Positions 52,703 through 59,624 of a stretch of DNA of 64,000 nt are shown here, one piece after another. The notes beneath the pieces were generated by a model. It saw only the letters and a list, made by a program, of their open reading frames with translations, made no database searches and had not been told where the DNA came from. Where the stretch lies: positions 281 through 64,280 of the forward strand of contig NZ_KB905401.1 in NCBI RefSeq assembly GCF_000379465.1, in the 5' to 3' direction. The stretch's first letter is position 1, and the number at the start of each line of letters is the position of its first letter. The position numbers were made by a program, and so were the translations under genes. Source of the DNA: Sciscionella marina DSM 45152 (GTDB lineage: Bacteria > Actinomycetota > Actinomycetes > Mycobacteriales > Pseudonocardiaceae).

Positions 52703-55498
52703 TTAAGCCGGATTACGTAGTTCCATGCCGTAGTCGTTGCCGTTTGGAGTCCGCCCCAGCGTGTGGATGTGGAACTTCTCTGCGCGCTCGTTGGTCAGGA
52801 ACACGCCGGGATGGTGGTCGAATTCGAACAGCGCGACCGGGCTCTGCAGCCGGTAATAAAATGGATCGGCCGGACCGGAGCCACCGATCCAGCAAAACCA
52901 CGTCTCTGGAAGGTGTTCTCGGATCGCGCGGACCCGGGCCTGCCGCGGGCCCTCCGGAAGGTGCCGGGTGTAGGCGTCGACGATCCGCAGCGCCAGCTCG
53001 CGCTCGGTCTGGTCACACAGCTTCAGCGGGAGACCTTCGTAGGGAATGATCCGGTTGTCTCGTCCCATACCGGCCAGATGCAGATGGTCAACGGGGTGGA
53101 CTCGTCCGGTGGGAACGTCCGGCCCGTAGGCATCCTCGTACAGCACGGCCCGCGCGCGTAGCTCGGGCCGCAGCCCGTTGACCACGGCCAGGCCGGTGTC
53201 CTCCTCGGCGGTGAGGATCTTCATGCCGGCCCGGGGACCTCCGTCGATCTGGTTGGGCTCGGCACCGAAGAAGAACGGTGAGATCACCATTTGCTTGCCG
53301 GCGAACAGGCAGTTCAGCACCAGGTGGTGGCCGGTGAGTTGCCAGCCCCACGGCTCGGTCTCCGACGGGGTGCCGAAGATGGTGAAGTTGTAGCTGTACT
53401 CGTTGAGGATCCGTGGCGCGCCCATCACCGTCCCGAGGAAGGCGTTCATCCGCATGCTGTCGCGTGCCTTCGCATAACCTTGCGGGCTGAGGCTGGCGCG
53501 CACCACGGTCATGATGGCCTCGCGGGTTGGCTCCGCCAGCTCATCCAGTCGTAGTCCGTGTCGGTACAGGTAGATTTCCGGGTTGGACCATTTGGCCCAA
53601 TTCGCCGAGTCCAGTGGATGTATCAACTGGCTTTGTTGCTCGCCGCTCGCCGCCGTGACGAGGCCGTGCGCCGCCGCCATGGCCTCTGCGGTCGGCGCGC
53701 CGTCGTCGTCGACCGGGAACAACCCCGGCCGGCGGACGCCATCGCTGGTCACGCCGGTGAACGGCACCTCGACGGCCTGGCGGAATGGCGCGATCAAGCC
53801 GGCCTCGTCGAGCCGTTCGATCGTGCGGTCGGAATAGGTTCGGATGTCTTGGTCGAGGCCGGTGTAACGCGGGTGTCCGGGCGGAGGGACGTAATCCCGG
53901 AACGAGGCGGTCACCGCGAAGGTGGCACCGTGTTCGGCGTGATCGGCCAGCGCCTGTTCGGCGTTCGGCCACGCCTCGGGCCGGGAACAGCGCGCGATGA
54001 TGTGCGCGTCCGGGCGCACCACGATGGCGGCACCAGGGGTGGCGAGCCCGGTCAATTCCAGCCACTCGGTATCGGTGACCAGTCGATCGAGGTCGAGCAC
54101 GGCGATCGGGACTGCAGCGGCGGTCACCAGCGTGGCCCACTCATCGAGGCGTCCCTGGGTGAGCAGGGTGAATCCGGACCGGTCCACCAGGTCGACGATC
54201 GGCCGGGCCGCATCGTCGCGCCCGACGATCGTGTGCGGCAGCCGCCGGCCGATCTGCGCGGACGGTGTGTAGTGGCCGGGGTCGGTCACGTCCTGGCCGG
54301 GTGCATATCCATACCCCAGTTGCAGTCCTGGACAGTTGAAGCCCACCCACTGCTCCTCGGTGATCCGTTCGATGTCCGCTGCCTCCGGTGCGCCCCCGAC
54401 CGCCTCCCGCATCCGCTGATGAGCGGCGTTGTTCGCGCTGCTCTGGCTGGTGTAGGTGATGGCGATGCGCCTGCGTTCGGCCTCGTAGGTGTCGAGCAGA
54501 GCATCGCCGGCCCAGCCGGCCAGCACGGCGGCGATCTTCCAGGCCAGGTTCGCCCCGTCCTGGATGCCGCTGTTCATGCCCAGCCCGCCGGTGGGCGGAA
54601 GCCGGTGTGCGGCGTCGCCGAGCAGGAATACGCCGCCGGCGCGGAAGCTGTCCGCCACCTCGGCCGCCATCTCCCATTTCGCCGTGCCGCGTACCGCGAA
54701 GGGCACATCGTCGCGCCCGAAGGCGGTGCGGACCAGTTCGGTGGCCTGTTCGTCGGTGAACTCGCGCTCGCCGACATCGAAGGTCGCGAAGGTCGCTTCA
54801 CGGCCCGGGTCGTACAGGATGAATCCACCCGGAGCGGAGGGATCGGTGTTCATCGTGAGCACGATCGTCGGATCGTCCAGCCAGTCCCGCAGATCGGCGT
54901 GCAGGTGGACACTGAGCGACTGGCTGGACGGCCCGAAGGGACTGTTCGCTATCCCAAGCGCGGCGCGCACCGCGCTGCGCGCACCGTCGGCCGCCAACAG
55001 GTAGCGGCTGACCAACTGCACCTCTTCGCCATCCACGGTCGCCGTCGATACGACCCGCTCGCCGTCCTGCTGCATCGAGATCCATCGCCCCGTCACATAG
55101 TCCACCGAAGCCCGCGCCCGCACCTCGTTCTCGAGAATCGCCTCGAACTGCGGCTGGGCAATATTCACCCGCGGCCGCGCCGTCCACTCGGTGGATTGGT
55201 ATTCGAAGGGCAACCTGCTGAGTTCCTTGCCGAAAAGGGTGGTACGGAAGCTCACCCAGCGGTCCGTGCCCATCGGCCGGGCCGCCGCCCGGATCGCGTC
55301 CACGTCGAAACCGGCCTGTGCACAGACGTCCAGGCTGACCGGACCCAGTACGTGGGCTTTGGGTACTGCGAGCCGGGACGTGTACGGGTCCAGGATGCGG
55401 GTACTCACACCTAGGCGTTCCAACAACGCTGCGGTCACCAGTCCGGTAGGTCCGGCGCCGACCACCAGCACATCGGTCGACACGAACGCGCGAGTCAT
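52703..55498 (-). CDS. FAD monooxygenase fused to a DUF3500 domain (second copy)
   Basis: A 931-residue paralogue of the protein at 40084-42864. The flavoprotein half has VLVVGAGPTGLVTAALLERL, LLAADGARSAVRAALG and FLLGDAAHRLPPTGGLGMN. The DUF3500 half has PWGWQLTGHHLVLN, GMGRDNRIIPYEGLPL and FHIHTLGRTPNGNDYG. The same order and spacing of conserved blocks show that the fusion predates the duplication. The ATG at 55498 overlaps the preceding stop (ATGA); extension to 55747 would run through the NIPSNAP-like gene. Nothing in it looks broken. Confidence 0.88.
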   Translation of the reverse strand: MTRAFVSTDVLVVGAGPTGLVTAALLERLGVSTRILDPYTSRLAVPKAHVLGPVSLDVCAQAGFDVDAIRAAARPMGTDRWVSFRTTLFGKELSRLPFEYQSTEWTARPRVNIAQPQFEAILENEVRARASVDYVTGRWISMQQDGERVVSTATVDGEEVQLVSRYLLAADGARSAVRAALGIANSPFGPSSQSLSVHLHADLRDWLDDPTIVLTMNTDPSAPGGFILYDPGREATFATFDVGEREFTDEQATELVRTAFGRDDVPFAVRGTAKWEMAAEVADSFRAGGVFLLGDAAHRLPPTGGLGMNSGIQDGANLAWKIAAVLAGWAGDALLDTYEAERRRIAITYTSQSSANNAAHQRMREAVGGAPEAADIERITEEQWVGFNCPGLQLGYGYAPGQDVTDPGHYTPSAQIGRRLPHTIVGRDDAARPIVDLVDRSGFTLLTQGRLDEWATLVTAAAVPIAVLDLDRLVTDTEWLELTGLATPGAAIVVRPDAHIIARCSRPEAWPNAEQALADHAEHGATFAVTASFRDYVPPPGHPRYTGLDQDIRTYSDRTIERLDEAGLIAPFRQAVEVPFTGVTSDGVRRPGLFPVDDDGAPTAEAMAAAHGLVTAASGEQQSQLIHPLDSANWAKWSNPEIYLYRHGLRLDELAEPTREAIMTVVRASLSPQGYAKARDSMRMNAFLGTVMGAPRILNEYSYNFTIFGTPSETEPWGWQLTGHHLVLNCLFAGKQMVISPFFFGAEPNQIDGGPRAGMKILTAEEDTGLAVVNGLRPELRARAVLYEDAYGPDVPTGRVHPVDHLHLAGMGRDNRIIPYEGLPLKLCDQTERELALRIVDAYTRHLPEGPRQARVRAIREHLPETWFCWIGGSGPADPFYYRLQSPVALFEFDHHPGVFLTNERAEKFHIHTLGRTPNGNDYGMELRNPA

Positions 55499-55809
55499 GG
55501 GCGCGCCCCTGTTCCCCTGGTCGGGATCACCACGTCCACCTCCACTGCGGTGGATCCGGTCACCACGCCCGGATTGGTCTTGAAATGCTGGGCCCGTTCG
55601 GGTGCTGGATCGTAGGCTTTCTGGGCCACGTCGAGTGGTTGCTCGTGCTCGACCGCCCAGGTGAACCGGTTGGCCTCGCGGTCGGCGAAGGCGAACAGGA
55701 TCCGGTAGCCATAGCGTTCCCGGATGGGGACCAGCCCGTGGAACCATTCGATGAACGCGTCCATCCCGCCCTCGGCGACCTCATAGGTGCGCAGCTCTAC
55801 ATGACTCAT
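55495..55809 (-). CDS. NIPSNAP-like/dimeric alpha-beta barrel protein
   Basis: A 104-residue protein: VELRTYEVAEGGMDAFIEWF, then IRERYGYRILFAFADRE and a tryptophan-containing strand. This is the NIPSNAP form of the dimeric alpha+beta barrel. Such small proteins act as cofactor-free oxygenases, isomerases or binding proteins. Four-base overlaps with both neighbours indicate coupled translation with the SDR and the DUF3500 fusion protein. The exact role is not visible. Confidence 0.75.
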   Translation of the reverse strand: MSHVELRTYEVAEGGMDAFIEWFHGLVPIRERYGYRILFAFADREANRFTWAVEHEQPLDVAQKAYDPAPERAQHFKTNPGVVTGSTAVEVDVVIPTRGTGARP

Positions 55810-56609
55810 CGGCTTCCCATCTCCCATTCGTTGTCGACGGCGAGAACACCGCCGCCGTCCACCCGGAATTCCATGCCGGTGGTGAACCCGGCCAACTCGC
55901 TGCACAAGAACGCGCACGCCGCGGCGACCTCTTCTGGACGTCCCATCCGGCGTGCCGCGGCCATCCGGCCTTGCTCGGCCCGAACCTCGTCGTAGCTCAG
56001 TCCCTCGTTCTCCGCGCGCTGGCGCGCCAGGTTGTGCTGGCGGGGGCTGTCGATTAGCATCGGCAGGACCTGGTTGATGGTGACGTTGTCCCGCGCGACT
56101 GCCGTCGCGGTTCCGTGCATCGCGCCGGTCAGTCCCGACCGGGCCGCGGTCGAGGCGATCATCAGCGCACCCGGTGTGCGAACCATCGCCGAGGTGATGT
56201 TCACGATGCGCCCGAACCGGCGCTCGTACATTCCCGGCAGATAGTGTTGCACCAGCTTGAACGGTGCCCACAAATGCAGGCGCAGCGCCTCGTCGAGGTC
56301 GACATCGGCCAGCGTGCTGATCGGCGCCGGCTTCGGGCCCCGGTTGTTGGTGACCAGGATGTCCAGCGTCGGGCACGCGGCGAAAACAGCGTCCAGGCCC
56401 TCCTTGGTGCCCAGATCCGCGGCCACGCAGCTGACCTCGCCACCACTTTGTTCCGCCAGTTCGGCACGAACCTGGTCCAGGCAGTCGGCGTCCCGGCCAT
56501 TCAGTGTGACGGCTACGCCCTCGGCGAGCAGCGCCCGCGCACAGGCAAGCCCCAGGCCCTGCGTCGAACCGGTGACCAGCGCGGCACGTCCGGCGATTCC
56601 CAGATCCAT
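55806..56609 (-). CDS. SDR-family protein lacking the usual catalytic tyrosine/lysine
   Basis: A 267-residue SDR fold. TGSTQGLGLACARALL binds the cofactor and the C-terminus has GMEFRVDGGGVLA. Where the catalytic YxxxK is expected it reads MIASTAARSGLTG, so both residues appear to be replaced, and the NNAG motif reads TNNRGP. Such divergent SDRs may not be classical dehydrogenases. It is the first gene of the minus-strand operon, opposite the ferredoxin-P450 operon, with palindromic operators in between. Confidence 0.85.
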   Translation of the reverse strand: MDLGIAGRAALVTGSTQGLGLACARALLAEGVAVTLNGRDADCLDQVRAELAEQSGGEVSCVAADLGTKEGLDAVFAACPTLDILVTNNRGPKPAPISTLADVDLDEALRLHLWAPFKLVQHYLPGMYERRFGRIVNITSAMVRTPGALMIASTAARSGLTGAMHGTATAVARDNVTINQVLPMLIDSPRQHNLARQRAENEGLSYDEVRAEQGRMAAARRMGRPEEVAAACAFLCSELAGFTTGMEFRVDGGGVLAVDNEWEMGSR

Positions 56610-56680
56610 TGCTTCAGCTCCCCGCGCCTGGATGGTTGTTCGCGTTGGGCAGTTCTCTCTCGTTCACGTCCCTCACTATG

Positions 56681-56695
56681 TCCTGTTTTACAGGA
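56681..56695. promoter_or_regulatory. Candidate IclR operator (TCCTG-N5-CAGGA)
   Basis: An exact palindrome (TCCTG TTTTA CAGGA) 72 bases upstream of the SDR start and between the two divergent operons. Same half-sites and spacer length as at 38053 and 44797. Confidence 0.65.
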
Positions 56696-56788
56696 TGTTA
56701 CTCCTACTATACGAGTCAGAATAGCAGGAGCTTCGGTTGACGTCACCACGGCCATGACTTAACGTAGTCCTACTTAAAGAGATTAATA

Positions 56789-56803
56789 ACCTGATTTTCA
56801 GGA
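56789..56803. promoter_or_regulatory. Candidate IclR operator, one mismatch (ACCTG-N5-CAGGA)
   Basis: A fourth, slightly imperfect copy (ACCTG ATTTT CAGGA) 13 bases before the ferredoxin start, at a position where bound protein would block initiation. Confidence 0.55.
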
Positions 56804-56816
56804 CGAGGAGGCATCG

Positions 56817-57005
56817 ATGGTCATCGAGGTCGACCGGGATCGGTGTGAGGGTTTCGGCTTCTGTGAGCAGGCCGCGCCGTCGGTGTTCGAACTGGACGAG
56901 AACGGCGAACTACATGTGTTGGTGAGCGAGGTGCCGTCCGCGGACGAACCAGCCGCCACGACGGCGATCCATCTCTGCCCAGTCGCCGCGTTGCATAGCA
57001 ACTGA
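56817..57005 (+). CDS. [3Fe-4S]-type ferredoxin
   Basis: A 62-residue ferredoxin with cysteines at 10, 16 and 54 (CEGFGFC and HLCPVAAL). The position of the usual fourth cysteine is phenylalanine, so a [3Fe-4S] cluster is expected. Such ferredoxins carry electrons from a reductase to a P450; both partners follow. The ATG at 56817 has GAGGAG seven bases upstream. Confidence 0.93.
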   Translation: MVIEVDRDRCEGFGFCEQAAPSVFELDENGELHVLVSEVPSADEPAATTAIHLCPVAALHSN

Positions 57006-57029
57006 CCGGCGCAGGGGCAAGGACGCCAG

Positions 57030-58151
57030 GTGGAGATTGTCGTGGTGGGCGGGTCGGCGGCAGGAGCGACCGCGGTGCGCTCGTTGCGGGCCAAGGGCTT
57101 CGACGGCGCCATCACCCTCGTCGGAGACGAGGCCGAGGCACCGTATTCCCGCGTTCCTCTCTCCAAGCAGGTACTCGCCGGCACCGCAGTGGCCGAGTCG
57201 ACCCGGCTCCCCGCGCTCGAAGACCAGGCGGTGCTGCGCACCGGTACCGCCGCCATCCGCCTCGACCAGGACCGACAGGTAGTTGTCCTAGCCGACGGTA
57301 CGGAAGCTCACTACGACGGCCTGGTGATCGCCACCGGCGCGCGGCCCCGCCGGCTCGGCGTAGCGGGTGAACACGGGCTGCGCACCATCGAGGACAGCCT
57401 GCGTCTGCACGCGCAGCTGACCCCGGATACCCGCGTGGTCATCGTGGGCGCCGGGGTGCTGGGCATGGAGATCGCTTCCAGCTGCCTGGCCCTGGGCATT
57501 CGCCCGACACTGGTCGATAAGCAGCCGCCGCTGCGCCGGGTGTTCGGCGACTGGATCTCAGCCCGGCTCACTCAGGCCGCGGCCGACGCCGGTGCGCGCA
57601 TCCTGGCCCCAGTGCGGAGGTTGCGCATCGACGTTTCGCGCGAGCGAATCCGCGCGGTGATCGCGGACGGATGCCGTATTCGCGCCGACGTGTTGATCTC
57701 CGCGATCGGCGACGTCCCGGCGACCGAGTGGCTGGCCGGCAGCGGGCTACCGGCCTCGGACAACGGACTTGAGGTGGACAACCGTGGACGAGTGACCGAC
57801 CGGATCACCGCGGCCGGAGATGTCACGCTCAGCCCGGTCGGCGGAGCGCTCCGCAGGCTTCCGCATTGGACGCACGCCATTGAACAAGCCCAGGTCGCGG
57901 CGGCCGCGCTGGTAGCTGGGGATGCGGCAGCGCCGTACGAGCCGCTGCCCTATTACTGGACAGAGCAGTTCGGCCGGAAAACCACCCTCTGCGCACACAC
58001 GGCGCCCATCGGCCCCCCGGACGATCACAACGCCGAAATCCTGACCTGGTCGGCCGGACAAGCCGTGGTCGGCGCCCTGAATCACAAAGCCCCAGTCGGG
58101 CGACTCCGCCGGCTGCACGCATCATTGAACAGCGAAGGACCCCATCGATGA
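57030..58151 (+). CDS. NAD(P)H ferredoxin reductase (FAD)
   Basis: A 373-residue flavoprotein reductase. FAD site VVGGSAAGATAVRSL and NAD(P)H site VIVGAGVLGMEIASSCL; the second FAD motif reads ITAAGDVTLSPVGG. It starts at GTG 57030, 24 bases after the ferredoxin stop, and overlaps the P450 start (ATGA). It supplies electrons to the ferredoxin of the same operon. Confidence 0.93.
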   Translation: MEIVVVGGSAAGATAVRSLRAKGFDGAITLVGDEAEAPYSRVPLSKQVLAGTAVAESTRLPALEDQAVLRTGTAAIRLDQDRQVVVLADGTEAHYDGLVIATGARPRRLGVAGEHGLRTIEDSLRLHAQLTPDTRVVIVGAGVLGMEIASSCLALGIRPTLVDKQPPLRRVFGDWISARLTQAAADAGARILAPVRRLRIDVSRERIRAVIADGCRIRADVLISAIGDVPATEWLAGSGLPASDNGLEVDNRGRVTDRITAAGDVTLSPVGGALRRLPHWTHAIEQAQVAAAALVAGDAAAPYEPLPYYWTEQFGRKTTLCAHTAPIGPPDDHNAEILTWSAGQAVVGALNHKAPVGRLRRLHASLNSEGPHR

Positions 58152-59320
58152 CGACGCTCGAATCCGAAGTAGATCTGTTCGCCCCGGAAAACGTAGCTGA
58201 TCCGTTCGCCGTGCTCGACCGGCTACGCGAACTCGGCCCGGCGGTGCACCTGGCCCAGCACGACTTCTGGCTGCTCACCCGCTATGACGACGTGCGGCGC
58301 GCAGCCGCAGACTGGAAGACCTTTTCCTCGGCGCAGGGAGTCGCACTAACACCACAGTTCAACGAGCAGCTGGCCGGATCGGTGCTCGCCACCGACCCAC
58401 CCGAGCACGACCAGCTACGCGCGGTGCTCTCGGAAAAACTCGCGCCGCGCGGATTGGCCGCGATTCGCGCACAGGTTCGCGAATACGCCACCCGGCTGGT
58501 TGACGAACTCGTGGCGCGCGGCCATTTCGACGGCGTCACCGATCTCGCGGCGGTTTACCCCGTCAACGTCGTCGCCGACCTGGTCGGGCTGCCCCAGGAA
58601 GGCCGGGAGCTGCTACATCCCGGCGCCGACGCCAGCTTCGCGGCGTTCGGCCCGTGGGGGCCTTATGTACAGCAACACCTCCAGATCCTCCAGTCATATC
58701 ACGGCTGGATGGCCGCGATGGCCGACCGAAGCCGCCTCGCCCCGGGTTCCTGGGGCGAGGTCGTCATGGCGGCTGTCGACGACGGACAGCTCACCGAACG
58801 CGCCGCCCACTCGACCCTCGGCGCCTACATGACCGCCGGCATGGACACCACGGTGAATGCGATCGGCGCGCTGTTGCAACTCTTCGCCGAGCAACCAGTC
58901 GTCTGGGAAACACTGAAAACCGACCCCGCACTCGCCGGTCCCGCCTTCGAAGAAATCCTCCGCCTTGAATCCCCCGTACAAGGTTTCTGGCGCCTGACGA
59001 CTGCTGACACCGAGATCGACGGCATCCGCGTCCCGGCTGGCAGCAGAGTCATGCTGCACTGGGCCGCCGCCAACCGCGACCCACGCCACTACCCCGAACC
59101 GGGCACCTTCGACATCCGCCGCAACCCACTCGACCACCTCTCGTTCGGCCACGGCGTCCACGGCTGCGCCGGCCAGGCCCTGGCCCGCCTCGAAGCCAAA
59201 ACATTGATCGAAACCCTGCTTGCCCGCGTCGAACGGTTCGAACTGTCCGGTGAGGTCCTCCGCCGCGGCAACCCGATCGTGCGCGGCCTACAATCCCTTC
59301 CACTGACCGCACACCGCTAG
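58148..59320 (+). CDS. Cytochrome P450
   Basis: A 390-residue bacterial class I P450. I-helix oxygen-activation motif AYMTAGMDTTVNAIG, the ExxR pair in EEILRLESP, and the heme-thiolate loop LSFGHGVHGCAGQALARLE with the ligand cysteine near residue 340. With its own ferredoxin and reductase it forms a complete electron chain and would hydroxylate or demethylate a pathway substrate. An IS256-type element begins only ten bases after the stop. Confidence 0.95.
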   Translation: MTTLESEVDLFAPENVADPFAVLDRLRELGPAVHLAQHDFWLLTRYDDVRRAAADWKTFSSAQGVALTPQFNEQLAGSVLATDPPEHDQLRAVLSEKLAPRGLAAIRAQVREYATRLVDELVARGHFDGVTDLAAVYPVNVVADLVGLPQEGRELLHPGADASFAAFGPWGPYVQQHLQILQSYHGWMAAMADRSRLAPGSWGEVVMAAVDDGQLTERAAHSTLGAYMTAGMDTTVNAIGALLQLFAEQPVVWETLKTDPALAGPAFEEILRLESPVQGFWRLTTADTEIDGIRVPAGSRVMLHWAAANRDPRHYPEPGTFDIRRNPLDHLSFGHGVHGCAGQALARLEAKTLIETLLARVERFELSGEVLRRGNPIVRGLQSLPLTAHR

Positions 59321-59369
59321 CCTGCTGCCAGGGAGTGTCCGGTTAACGGTGTAACTGGCGGTGTTCATT

Positions 59370-59624
59370 TCAGAGGTTTTCCGCCGCGGGCATGCGGTCG
59401 GCGAATGTGACGGCGAACGCGTTGATGGCGGGTTTCCACCGCATGGTCCAGCGTGCCTGACCCGTGCCTTTGGGGTCCAGGGACCTCGTCACCAGATACA
59501 GCGTTTTGAGTGCGGCTTGCTCGGTTGGGAAATGTCCCTTGGCCGTGACGGCGCGGCGGTATCGGGCGTTCAACGACTCGATCCCGTTGGTGCTGCACAG
59601 AACTCGTCGGATCTCGACGTCGTA
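59370..59624 (-). pseudogene. IS256-type transposase, C-terminal part
   Basis: Encodes YDVEIRRVLCSTNGIESLNA through RRAVTAKGHFPTEQAALKTL to the stop at 59370, the C-terminal end of a Mutator/IS256 transposase including the last catalytic glutamate region (TNGIE). It is severed from the rest of the gene by the IS1182-type insertion at 59625. Confidence 0.85.
59621..59624. repeat. Target duplication CGTA (left copy)
   Basis: CGTA at 59621-59624 is repeated at 61375-61378, on either side of the IS1182-type element, as expected for a four-base target duplication. Confidence 0.75.

Noticed and set aside
53558-55414. A 618-residue plus-strand open frame opposite the second DUF3500 fusion gene
   Set aside because: It is antisense to a protein with clear FAD and DUF3500 motifs and has no recognisable domain.
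55499-55747. 83-residue N-terminal extension of the second DUF3500 fusion
   Set aside because: It overlaps the NIPSNAP-like gene in another frame and is not conserved in type; the FAD motif begins right after ATG 55498.
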